Shown here in pieces: positions 1-7,154 of a DNA stretch of 24,904 bases. The notes under the pieces were generated by a model that saw only the letters and a list, made by a program, of their open reading frames with translations, had not been told where the DNA came from and did not search any database. The DNA is from Brachyspira sp. CAG:484 (lineage in GTDB: Bacteria; Cyanobacteriota; Vampirovibrionia; Gastranaerophilales; Gastranaerophilaceae). A program made the position numbers and the translations under genes. Position 1 is the stretch's first letter. Every line of letters begins with the position of its first letter. The stretch is from positions 215,103 through 240,006 of the forward strand of contig HF989736.1 in assembly GCA_000431315.1 (NCBI GenBank). Reading direction: 5' to 3'.

Positions 1-260
1 TTGCAGCAGCAGCTCCGGCAGCAGCTGGCGAAGCAGCAGCTGATGAAGCTTCTGAAGTTAGCGTAATTTTAGCAGCAGCTGGCGCTAACAAAATTGCTGT
101 ATTAAAAGAAGTTAGAGCTATCACTGGTCTTGGCTTGAAAGAAGCTAAAGATTTAGTTGATGGTGCTCCAAAACCTGTTAAAGAAGGCATTAAAAAAGAA
201 GATGCTGAAGCTATCAAAAAACAGCTTGAAGCAGCTGGCGCTACTGTTGAAATCAAGTAA
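1..260 (+). CDS. rplL: Ribosomal protein bL12 (L7/L12), C-terminal part
   Basis: This is the 3' end of the gene for the ribosomal stalk protein L7/L12, which recruits translation GTPases to the large subunit. The reading frame runs in from the left edge and ends at TAA 258-260, so the N-terminal dimerisation domain is outside the window. An Ala-rich hinge (roughly the first 18 codons) is followed by the globular C-terminal domain, with the family signatures GANKIAVLKEVRAITGLGLKEA split over about codons 27-48, then AKDLVDGAPKPVKEG and QLEAAGATVEIK at the end. A strong terminator follows at once, so rpoB is not co-transcribed, as in Cyanobacteria. rplK-rplA lies 18 kb downstream and is not joined to it. 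Identification is near certain. Confidence 0.96.
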   Translation, partial: AAAAPAAAGEAAADEASEVSVILAAAGANKIAVLKEVRAITGLGLKEAKDLVDGAPKPVKEGIKKEDAEAIKKQLEAAGATVEIK

Positions 261-278
261 TGGATTTTATCCAAAATT

Positions 279-312
279 AAAAAAGGGCTCTTGTTTTTCA
301 GGAGCCCTTTTT
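279..312 (+). terminator. Intrinsic terminator of rplL
   Basis: GGGCTCTTG pairs with CAGGAGCCC (one G-T wobble) around a T-rich loop, flanked by an A-run upstream and TTTTT downstream. It begins about 20 nt after the rplL stop codon. Confidence 0.9.
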
Positions 313-339
313 ATATACTAAAAAACAAAAGGAGTTTAC

Positions 340-714
340 ATGAAAAAAATACAAATACTGGGTTTAGTTATACTTGCAGCAGGAATATTTACATCTGTGT
401 CCGGTGCAGAGTTTTCAGATGAATTTGCCAAAAATCTTGTTACCTGTACTGAATATTCTGAAAATGCAAGCAGTATTACAGGAATGGATAAAGGTAAGTG
501 TGTAATGAATGCAGATTACTATACATGCCGGCTGTCAGCTTCTCAGGCAAAAGAGATAAGCAATGCTATTATAAAATACAATAAAAAGGTTGCAGAATAC
601 GGATATTCATATAACGCTTACAAAAAAAGAATGATGGTCTTTAATAAATATGTAAATAATCCCAAGGTTTGCACATCTAACTCAAATACAAACTTTACAA
701 AACCGAAACGTTAA
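340..714 (+). CDS. Small secreted protein, function unknown
   Basis: A 124-aa protein with a clear Sec signal peptide: basic start (MKK), hydrophobic stretch at about residues 5-20 (ILGLVILAAGIF) and a likely cleavage site after SVSGA (residue 23). The mature part is short, basic and Tyr/Asn/Lys-rich, with four cysteines at 36, 54, 63 and 111 that could form two disulfides after export. The start is supported by AAAGGAG 5 nt upstream. No domain is recognised. It probably has its own promoter after the rplL terminator. Its stop overlaps the end of the convergent nuclease gene by 4 nt, so there is no separate terminator between them. The secreted nature is well supported; the role is unknown. 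Confidence 0.8.
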   Translation: MKKIQILGLVILAAGIFTSVSGAEFSDEFAKNLVTCTEYSENASSITGMDKGKCVMNADYYTCRLSASQAKEISNAIIKYNKKVAEYGYSYNAYKKRMMVFNKYVNNPKVCTSNSNTNFTKPKR

Positions 715-1343
715 AAATTACACATTTTTAAATACTCGCAGAAACGGCATCTTTCTGGTTTTTGCGGATACTCTTCAGTGTACGATATATATTTACATAC
801 TTCCTCCAGCGTTTTTTCATAGTCTTTCCTGGTTTCTGGAGTAAGCTCTATCACTTCATTATGATTATTCTTTAAATCAATATAAACAAACCTCAGCGAG
901 TTGTATTGTTTTAATTTGCGGTCTGCACAGATTAAATAAACCATAGTCTGGAAATCCTGTTGCGGATTTTTTGGAATAGACCCTGTTTTATAATCGAGAA
1001 TATAATAATCTTCACCGTTGCGCATTAAAGCATCCAGCCGCCCACCAATCCAAAATTCACCAATTTTACAGGACAGATTGTACTCGGATTTAACATATGA
1101 CATTTGGAAAAATTCATTATTAAAAAGCATATTCCAAACGGTCATTTCCTCTTCATTCAAACCTTTAATAATCTTTGAAATATCATCGCCTCGAAGATAA
1201 TAGTTTGCAAGTGCATGGATTTTTTTACCTTTTTCAAAGTAAGATGCCGGCTGAGGGATTGAAATTTTTCTAATATATTTAAGGTAATATTTGTAAGGAC
1301 AATCCGCAAAAGTTTTCAACATATTCGGAGAATAGCTATACAT
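711..1343 (-). CDS. PD-(D/E)XK (RecB/Cas4/AddB-type) nuclease with four-Cys cluster
   Basis: A 210-aa RecB-family nuclease (PD-(D/E)XK_1 type). Visible motifs are YSPNMLKTFADCPYKY at the N-terminus, His43 (KGKKIHALA), Asp104 in GRLDAL, Asp117-x-Lys119 in YILDYKTG and Gln132/Tyr136 in FQTMVY, which together form the metal-dependent active site. Cys15 plus Cys199, Cys202 and Cys208 (C-x2-C-x5-C) match the [4Fe-4S] arrangement of AddB and Cas4 nucleases. The start has an excellent SD (GGAGGTG, 4-6 nt spacing). The gene overlaps the upstream helicase by 8 nt, indicating translational coupling. The pair probably processes DNA double-strand ends like AddAB/RecBCD. No cas genes or CRISPR array are present, so a Cas4 role is unlikely. 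Confidence 0.88.
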   Translation of the reverse strand: MYSYSPNMLKTFADCPYKYYLKYIRKISIPQPASYFEKGKKIHALANYYLRGDDISKIIKGLNEEEMTVWNMLFNNEFFQMSYVKSEYNLSCKIGEFWIGGRLDALMRNGEDYYILDYKTGSIPKNPQQDFQTMVYLICADRKLKQYNSLRFVYIDLKNNHNEVIELTPETRKDYEKTLEEVCKYISYTEEYPQKPERCRFCEYLKMCNF

Positions 1344-4300
1344 AATTCACCTCCAGCATATCAAAAATCATAGACGGCTCTTGCTCAACAATTTTTTCAA
1401 AAGATTTGGCTTTTTTCGAAGCTGTAAAATATAATTTTCTTTTTGCTCTTGTAATTGCAACATACAAAAGCCGAAGATTTTCTGCAACCAGTTCCTGTTT
1501 CATTTCAAACTCTGATTTCTGCTTGTAAGCAGGATTTAGGCGTTTAACATTTTCCATAAAGTCAGATGATTTAAGTTTTATCTTATCAAAATCAATTGTA
1601 AGATTTTTCTCTGTCATCTCCGGCAAAAATACATAATCAAATTCATCACCTTTTGATTTGTGCAGTGTCATAATCTGGACTTTACCTTCAAGAAAACCTC
1701 TGTCGCTCTCGTCTTCTTCAGAGAAAAATTTAAATCCGCTCAAACTGTTTTTCTTTGCGAGTTCGGCAAGCCTTTCAACAATTTGAGAAAATCCTTTTGT
1801 ATTAGAACTTATTCTTTTAATCAAAGTAGAAATCAAGTAAATATTTGATTTTTCGATTTCACCGGAGAAATAATGAAGCCCGATTTTTATAGCAAGTTCA
1901 TCTACGCTCAGGTGAGGGAAGTACAGCCAGTAATTCAAATCCCAGTAAAACTGTTCAAGATAAGGATTGTTTAAATTATCACAATTGATTTGTACAAAAG
2001 GATTTTCAAACTTTCTTATCTCGCTGCCTAACCGCTGTTTATAAAATCCAAGTTCGGCAAGAATTTCATAGTTGTTTGCAATTACTTCATTATCAAAAGG
2101 TTTCAAAATCATGCTTAACACAGCATATATTGCTCTGAAAATTGCTTTCTGCTCAAGACATTCACTTCTGGTAATACTTTTTAGCCCGCTGTCATTAATA
2201 AAGCTTGTCCATTGCGCAACCTGGAAGTTATTTCTCAAAAGTATTCCGCAAGTAGCTTTAGGATTTTTTCGAAAAGCATTCTTTATTTTCTGCAAAACAA
2301 AATTTCTTTCCTCTAGCGTTTTTTCAAATATATCTCCTGAAACAGCATTTTCACTTTCCGGGTTTCTGCCTTCAACAGGATTCATCAGAATATGGAAAAA
2401 CGCATCCTTTGTTTCCTCTCTCATTTCTGATGAGAGCAGAAGATTATTCGCCAGCATCCAAACATCCTTTGTACAGCGCTGTGAACAATTCATGCTCACA
2501 TTTTGGCTTTCTGCAATGAATTTTCTAAACCCTTTTACATCTGCATTTGTAAAAGTTGTTGTAATTGCCTGATTTATATCACCGCAGCGAATTAAGTTTT
2601 TATGCTTCGCACTCAGAAGGTTAATCAATCTCTGCTGGATAGATGAGGAATCCTGCGCCTCATCTTCTATAATATACACGCACAAATCCTGATAATAATT
2701 TCTAATGTCTTCATTATCCTCAAGAAGCCTTACTGATGAAATAAGCATATCATCGTAATCTATAAGATTTGCTTCGCTCAGGGTTTGCTGGTAGCCTTCA
2801 AAAAACTCTCTGAATTTTTTAATTTTTGCATCAGAAGCAGATCCGCCGGTTGAATTGGCTGAAGAAAAAACACCGCCCCCTATCTTAAATACAGAAACAG
2901 CCCTGTCAAACTCATCAGTTTCAGTCTTTTTTAATTTCAACTTTGAAGAAATTTCTCTTACAATGCGTGAACGCTGCGTATCATCGCAAATTTCAAAATC
3001 AGAAGAAAGCCCCAATCTTTCAAAGTTTCCGTTCTCTTTCAAAATCCTTAAGGCAAGCCCGTGTATTGTGCTGATATTTGGAAGCTGGGTTGAATTTTCC
3101 CTGACCGATTTAATACGTTCACGAAAATTTCTGGCAGCCGATTCCATATATGTCATAACAAAAATATTTTCAGGATTTATACCTTTATCAAGAAGTTTCA
3201 AAATTAACGCAAGCAGAATTGTTGTTTTGCCGGCACCCGGTACAGCAGAAATCGCCATTTGTCCGTTTTCATAATCCAGAACAGGCTTCTGGTCCTCACG
3301 AGGAATAATAGGACGCGGACTGGCAGCATCTTCCTGAGCCTGAGAGGAAGTTTCATCGACGGAAATGAACTCTTCAATTCCCCCGAAATTCTCAACCCCG
3401 TTTCCATCAAATAAACTTGAATAAGTAAATATTCCCTCTTCTGCGCAAAGGGTTAATTTTCTCAAAATTCTTGCTGTTTTTTCTCTGCTTAATTCAACAT
3501 TATCATCAATAGTGTACTCATCCTTTGACCAGCCGCGCTGAAAAACCCACGCGTTATACAAAGGACCGGTATCGCTTTTTATCCATTCATCGCTTGAAAT
3601 ATCGAGCCAGAACTGATACTTTGTTCTAATCTGGTTATCAATAATTTTTTGCGGAGTACCGACAACAAGGTCATTATCTCCAATTTCAAGAATAGAATAA
3701 GGATTTTCCGAGATGATAGAGTTTTCAATTCTTGTCAAAATTTCTTCTTTTCGTCTTAAAACATCGCTGCCAAAAATATTTTCAAAATCCTGAAGCTGTT
3801 TTATAAAAAAATTAAACTTATTAAGCTGAACTGCATCCACAGAAAAAAGCTCCGCAAGCTCATTATATATTTCAAAAACCTGTTCTGATAATTTAACATT
3901 ACCATCCGCAAATTTACTAACAATTTCTTTTAATTTTTGATATTTATTATTATGCTCTTCACAGCAAAATTCATATTCAGGAAGAACTTTATTCTTATCA
4001 AAATCCTGCAAAACTTCGCGGCAATATTTTAAAGGAATACCCAGAAAATTAGTTAAAACCGGACGTAAATCAAACTCGGTCAGTTTTTCTTTAAGCGCTG
4101 TATTCAGTTTCAATATAGTAACCGCAGAAAGAACAAGCGGATTTTGAATAAGCTTTTCACTGCCGGACAAAAACATTAAATTTGCCTGTCTGTTAATATT
4201 CTCTTTCAGCCCGAATTTAAGCATCTCATCAATCACCGGAGTAATTATTGAAATTTCAGAAGGGTTAACCTGTTTTTTTAAAAGTTCATTAATTTTTATA

Positions 4301-5223
4301 GACGCAAGTTCAATCATTTTTGAACGTTTTGATGGCGATTGAATAGTAAAATTATTTAAAGTGTTAAATTCACACTTTGTAACATTATTAAAAATTGTTT
4401 CTGCATCAAATTTCAAATTTGTTTTAGTATCTATTACGGTAACAGGCTGCTCTAAAAGCTTCTCAAACTCCCAAACGGCAGTTCTGTCAGCACTAAGATA
4501 GCCTATACGGCTTCCGCCTTTAGAATCAAATGCAACAAACGCATCTTTCAACTGTGGAACGAGATATTTTACAAAGTCATAACATATAGGTGTAATCTCA
4601 TCACCGTCATCAAGAATTAAATATTTTATATTATCAAAATACTTAGTATTTTTATAAATATAATTAAAGACAAGCCCCTGTCTGAGATAATCAAAGTCAC
4701 GCAGATAAAGGGTTTTTGCAAGAAGCTTTTTCAGCGCAGTCTTTGCATCATCCGCAAAACTTTCGCCGAGAACTCTTGAGCGCCAATCCACATCATCATC
4801 AGTTAAATTGTTCTGCACAATGAGAGAATATCTTCTAAATAACTGATGCAAGAGAGATTTTTTTGAATTATACCCTTTAAAAGGAACATCTCTCAAAATA
4901 TCATTAAGTATAAACTGCGAAATTTCCAGCCCGGCAAGGTTGGGCAAAACTGCCGGTTTATCATAAGGATTTCCATTTTCAATAAACGCCCAGTTATCGC
5001 AAATTGTGTTATAAACAAGCGAGAAAAATGAATGAACCTGAAGTTTTTCAAAACAATCAATTTCGAGTTTCTCTAAAACTCTTTCTATAAACTTATTTTT
5101 TAGATTGGAATTTTGGACAAGCACCAGAATTTGTGAAGCATCAACTCCGGCATTCAATAATTCCGCGTACTTCCCTGTCAGAAACTCCGTTTTTTCAGAC
5201 GATATGGTGCCATCAATAATCAA
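1336..5223 (-). CDS. UvrD/Rep (superfamily 1) helicase with a second, degenerate helicase-like N-terminal half
   Basis: A 1295-aa protein. The C-terminal half is an active-looking SF1 helicase: Walker A AVPGAGKTT (660-668), motif Ic-like STIHGLALRIL (718-728), Walker B IIEDEAQDSS (851-860), GDINQAI (881-887), TLHKSKGDEFD (1186-1196) and motif VI RLLYVAITRAKR (1251-1262). The N-terminal half shows a faint echo of the same fold: a degenerate P-loop GTISSEKT (5-12), VHSFFSLVYNTI (63-74) and ILDDGDE (203-209). This resembles the inactivated helicase of AddB. No nuclease domain is fused; that activity is in the overlapping downstream gene. The start is TTG (5221-5223), supported by AGAGGA 8 nt upstream. 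Likely role: dsDNA-end resection for recombination. Helicase identity is firm; the AddB-like reading of the N-terminal half is inference. Confidence 0.9.
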   Translation of the reverse strand: MIIDGTISSEKTEFLTGKYAELLNAGVDASQILVLVQNSNLKNKFIERVLEKLEIDCFEKLQVHSFFSLVYNTICDNWAFIENGNPYDKPAVLPNLAGLEISQFILNDILRDVPFKGYNSKKSLLHQLFRRYSLIVQNNLTDDDVDWRSRVLGESFADDAKTALKKLLAKTLYLRDFDYLRQGLVFNYIYKNTKYFDNIKYLILDDGDEITPICYDFVKYLVPQLKDAFVAFDSKGGSRIGYLSADRTAVWEFEKLLEQPVTVIDTKTNLKFDAETIFNNVTKCEFNTLNNFTIQSPSKRSKMIELASIKINELLKKQVNPSEISIITPVIDEMLKFGLKENINRQANLMFLSGSEKLIQNPLVLSAVTILKLNTALKEKLTEFDLRPVLTNFLGIPLKYCREVLQDFDKNKVLPEYEFCCEEHNNKYQKLKEIVSKFADGNVKLSEQVFEIYNELAELFSVDAVQLNKFNFFIKQLQDFENIFGSDVLRRKEEILTRIENSIISENPYSILEIGDNDLVVGTPQKIIDNQIRTKYQFWLDISSDEWIKSDTGPLYNAWVFQRGWSKDEYTIDDNVELSREKTARILRKLTLCAEEGIFTYSSLFDGNGVENFGGIEEFISVDETSSQAQEDAASPRPIIPREDQKPVLDYENGQMAISAVPGAGKTTILLALILKLLDKGINPENIFVMTYMESAARNFRERIKSVRENSTQLPNISTIHGLALRILKENGNFERLGLSSDFEICDDTQRSRIVREISSKLKLKKTETDEFDRAVSVFKIGGGVFSSANSTGGSASDAKIKKFREFFEGYQQTLSEANLIDYDDMLISSVRLLEDNEDIRNYYQDLCVYIIEDEAQDSSSIQQRLINLLSAKHKNLIRCGDINQAITTTFTNADVKGFRKFIAESQNVSMNCSQRCTKDVWMLANNLLLSSEMREETKDAFFHILMNPVEGRNPESENAVSGDIFEKTLEERNFVLQKIKNAFRKNPKATCGILLRNNFQVAQWTSFINDSGLKSITRSECLEQKAIFRAIYAVLSMILKPFDNEVIANNYEILAELGFYKQRLGSEIRKFENPFVQINCDNLNNPYLEQFYWDLNYWLYFPHLSVDELAIKIGLHYFSGEIEKSNIYLISTLIKRISSNTKGFSQIVERLAELAKKNSLSGFKFFSEEDESDRGFLEGKVQIMTLHKSKGDEFDYVFLPEMTEKNLTIDFDKIKLKSSDFMENVKRLNPAYKQKSEFEMKQELVAENLRLLYVAITRAKRKLYFTASKKAKSFEKIVEQEPSMIFDMLEVNYV

Positions 5224-5301
5224 TTAAGCAATCCTCTTTTTATATTATTTTATCACAAAAATAAGTGTACTTCGTACCAATAATCTAATCCTTATATACT
5301 A

Positions 5302-5330
5302 TTGCCTTTTTTTGAAATTTAGTCTATTAT
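5302..5330 (+). promoter_or_regulatory. Candidate sigma70 promoter for the winged-helix gene
   Basis: TTGCCT (5302-5307) and TATTAT (5325-5330) are separated by 17 bp in the AT-rich space between the divergent helicase and winged-helix genes. The start codon lies 58 nt further on. Confidence 0.45.
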
Positions 5331-5388
5331 TTAAGCATAAAAAATAGAAAAAATTTATGGTGCATTGTAAGAAAGTAGGAGGTATCAA

Positions 5389-5595
5389 ATGCAAGAATTA
5401 CAAGAACAAATCGGAATGTCAGCCGGTCAAATTTACAACTATTTGAACAACAACGGAGAAACTACATTCTCAAAAATTAAAAAAGAATTAGACCTTAAAG
5501 GAAACTTCGCTGATTTAGGTCTTGGCTGGTTAGCTAGAGAAGACAAAGTTGAAATTTCTAAAAAAGGTTCTTCTGTTAACGTAAGACTTAAATAG
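5389..5595 (+). CDS. Winged helix-turn-helix protein (DUF2582 type)
   Basis: A 68-aa protein that is essentially one winged-helix domain: IGMSAGQIYNYLNNNGE (helix 1), TTFSKIKKELDL (helix 2), ADLGLGWLAREDKVEI (recognition helix and strand), then a short wing KKGSSVNVRLK. This pattern, especially LGLGWLAREDKV, is that of the DUF2582 family of small stand-alone winged-helix proteins, whose role is not established; DNA binding is expected from the fold. The start is fixed by AGGAGGT 5-6 nt upstream. It is monocistronic, with its own promoter and a strong terminator shared with the convergent neighbour. Codon choice (GAA, AAA, CTT, GGT) looks like that of a well-expressed gene. Confidence 0.85.
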   Translation: MQELQEQIGMSAGQIYNYLNNNGETTFSKIKKELDLKGNFADLGLGWLAREDKVEISKKGSSVNVRLK

Positions 5596-5635
5596 TTTTT
5601 TATTTAGTTTTTGGGTAGACAAAAGAAAAAATTTT

Positions 5636-5669
5636 AAAAAACCACTCTTTTACAAAAGAGTGGTTTTTT
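5636..5669. terminator. Bidirectional intrinsic terminator
   Basis: A perfect 16-bp inverted repeat, AAAAAACCACTCTTTT and its complement, with a 2-nt centre. It gives an A-run/stem/T-run on both strands and can end transcripts of both the rightward winged-helix gene and the leftward Cys-rich gene. Confidence 0.92.
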
Positions 5670-5692
5670 GTGCCGGATGTGCGGAATAAAAG

Positions 5693-5992
5693 TTACATAT
5701 CCTGAACAATACTAAATGCCACAATGTCTTCCACATTAACATTAAGCCAGTCATAGCGGAAACAAACATAGTCATTACATTCACAGTTATCATCATCGCA
5801 TGTGCAATAATCACTCAGACGACATACAAGAGCATTTTCAAGAGCAAGAATATCTTCATGACATTCTTCACAGTGTCCATCTTTTTTGTAAATATTTCCA
5901 TCAATTTTTAAATGGTTTGTAAAAATCACAATTTTGTCAGATTCATTTTTTTCTGCAATTTTGTAAATAGCTTTTGAAACAGGTTTTGACAT
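5693..5992 (-). CDS. Small cysteine-rich protein, possibly metal binding
   Basis: A 99-aa protein beginning MSKPVSKAIYKIAEKNESDK. The start at 5990-5992 is chosen because AAGGAGA lies 6 nt upstream; a longer open frame to 6121 would run into the upstream pilin gene and has no SD. After a short strand/turn segment (IVIFTNHLKIDGNIYKKDG) there are eight cysteines: C-x2-C with a nearby His (HCEECHED), then a lone Cys, then a tight cluster YCTCDDDNCECNDYVC rich in Asp. This could hold one or two zinc ions or another metal. There is no signal peptide or membrane segment. It lies 73 nt downstream of a pilin-like gene in the same direction and might be co-transcribed. The family is not recognised. 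Confidence 0.78.
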   Translation of the reverse strand: MSKPVSKAIYKIAEKNESDKIVIFTNHLKIDGNIYKKDGHCEECHEDILALENALVCRLSDYCTCDDDNCECNDYVCFRYDWLNVNVEDIVAFSIVQDM

Positions 5993-6065
5993 AAAAAATC
6001 TCCTTATAATTACGTTCAGATTATAAAGTAGATATATCAAAATTTTATTACCAAATAGAGCTAAA

Positions 6066-6785
6066 CTATTTAGGTAAATTATCCCAGTAGGTTTTAGTTT
6101 CATCATCAGGGTTAATATCATTTACTGCAAACCAGCTACAGCCGACTCCATTAAGCTCTTGAGAAGATGACTTATCACAAGGATACCCAGCTAGCGACGG
6201 CCATTTTTCATTCTCAAGTTCTTCTTCTGTATACATTCTAACAGGCTTAACCGGCTTTACTTTATCGGAACTATCATTTACTTTAAAACAAAAAATATCA
6301 AAACCATATCTATTAGGTCCCTTATGCGGTCCGTTAGTATCTACCCAAAATTCAATCCTGCCAGCCCTTACAAGAGTTCCTATAGAGCTTCCATCTGGCA
6401 GGATATTCAAAGCCTGTGGCATATCACTATTATTACTACCACCGGTAATATTTGCAACATATTTGCCAGAGTAAGTTGTAAAAGGATATACCTTAACTTT
6501 TTTAATCGTCTTTATATTTCTAGCAAACTCATTTTCAAATTCTTCTTTATAAGGACATACACCATTATCCAATGCAGAGGCATACGCATCTATCAAATTT
6601 GTAACTCCTAAATTTGCCTTTGTCATTATATAAGCATTTTGTAAATTTGCATAAGATTTTTTAAGACCGGTTTCTAACACTTTTGTCTGATATTTATTAA
6701 CTAAAGTTGGCAGCGTCATGGCTGCTACTATGCCGATTATTCCAAGGGTTATCAGAACTTCCGCTAGTGTAAATCCTTTATTCAT
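6066..6785 (-). CDS. Type IV pilin-like (prepilin N-terminal methylation) protein
   Basis: A 239-aa protein with a class III signal, MNKG^FTLAEVLITLGII, where prepilin peptidase would cut after Gly4 and methylate Phe. The hydrophobic helix (about 5-27) is followed by a globular domain with paired cysteines and a conserved tail, CSWFAVNDINPDDETK then TYWDNLPK. Such proteins form or prime type IV pili or type II secretion pseudopili. The start has AAAGGAG at suitable spacing. Its last 43 nt are identical to those of the pilin gene ending at 9704, so the two are recent paralogs or have exchanged their ends. Unlike the other three pilin genes here it has a 4-residue leader and no G-run, so it should be expressed constitutively. 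No assembly ATPase or prepilin peptidase is in the window. Confidence 0.9.
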   Translation of the reverse strand: MNKGFTLAEVLITLGIIGIVAAMTLPTLVNKYQTKVLETGLKKSYANLQNAYIMTKANLGVTNLIDAYASALDNGVCPYKEEFENEFARNIKTIKKVKVYPFTTYSGKYVANITGGSNNSDMPQALNILPDGSSIGTLVRAGRIEFWVDTNGPHKGPNRYGFDIFCFKVNDSSDKVKPVKPVRMYTEEELENEKWPSLAGYPCDKSSSQELNGVGCSWFAVNDINPDDETKTYWDNLPK

Positions 6786-6911
6786 AAATTACATCTCCTT
6801 TATAATATAATTACTTTATATATATAATATAAGTATTTTATATTAGTATAACTTATCTCTCTAATTTTGTAAAGTGTTTATAAGTACAAAATAAGGGAGA
6901 TATAAGACACT

Positions 6912-7085
6912 ATGAAGAAAAAACTTTCCAGATCGGGCAGCGGCTGGGCATTGTTCATGCCCAAAACACTTCTTGAATTAATCGATGTAAACCCTGAATG
7001 CGACTACCTTGAAGTTAAAGTTGAAAACAACACAATCAAAATTACTAAAGCCGAAAATGTAACAATTAGTGTAGCTACAAAATAG
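6912..7085 (+). CDS. AbrB/MazE-like (SpoVT-AbrB swapped-hairpin) small protein
   Basis: A 57-aa protein, MKKKLSRSGSGWALFMPK followed by TLLELIDVNPECDYLEVKVENN, TIKITK and a short tail. The basic start, the pattern S-x-G-x-G-W-A-L-F-(M/L)-P-K and the terminal strand pair VKVENNTIKITK match the AbrB swapped-hairpin DNA-binding fold of antitoxin and transition-state regulators. GGGAGA lies about 12 nt upstream, a rather long spacing. No toxin gene is adjacent, so a stand-alone regulator is more likely than half of a toxin-antitoxin pair. It is divergent from the pilin gene to its left (126 bp between start codons) and 69 bp upstream of gyrB, so it could control either. Family assignment is by pattern only. 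Confidence 0.78.
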   Translation: MKKKLSRSGSGWALFMPKTLLELIDVNPECDYLEVKVENNTIKITKAENVTISVATK

Positions 7086-7102
7086 CCAAAATTATTTGTT
7101 TA

Positions 7103-7111
7103 TGCTATAAT
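7103..7111 (+). promoter_or_regulatory. Extended -10 promoter of gyrB
   Basis: TGCTATAAT is a perfect extended -10 element (TGn then TATAAT), 43 nt before the gyrB start. There is no good -35 at 17 bp, which is tolerated with an extended -10. GGGGAG at 7139-7144 is the gyrB ribosome binding site. Confidence 0.65.
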
Positions 7112-7154
7112 TCTGGTATAGTAAAAGATTTTTAATAAGGGGAGAAATATATAA

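Noticed and set aside
711..1343. Cas4 of a CRISPR system
   Set aside because: The four cysteines and nuclease motifs fit Cas4 as well as AddB, but there is no array and no other cas gene, and the gene is translationally coupled to a helicase.
2072..2572. 166-aa open frame on the + strand inside the helicase gene
   Set aside because: It is antisense to a well-supported helicase reading frame, has no recognisable motif and no SD; it is a by-product of codon use.
5993..6121. N-terminal extension of the Cys-rich protein to 6121
   Set aside because: It would overlap the end of the pilin gene, has no SD and is compositionally unlike the rest; the ATG at 5990-5992 has AAGGAGA.
6912..7085. Antitoxin of a toxin-antitoxin pair
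   Set aside because: The AbrB-like fold is used by antitoxins, but the adjacent genes are a divergent pilin and gyrB; no toxin-like frame is present.
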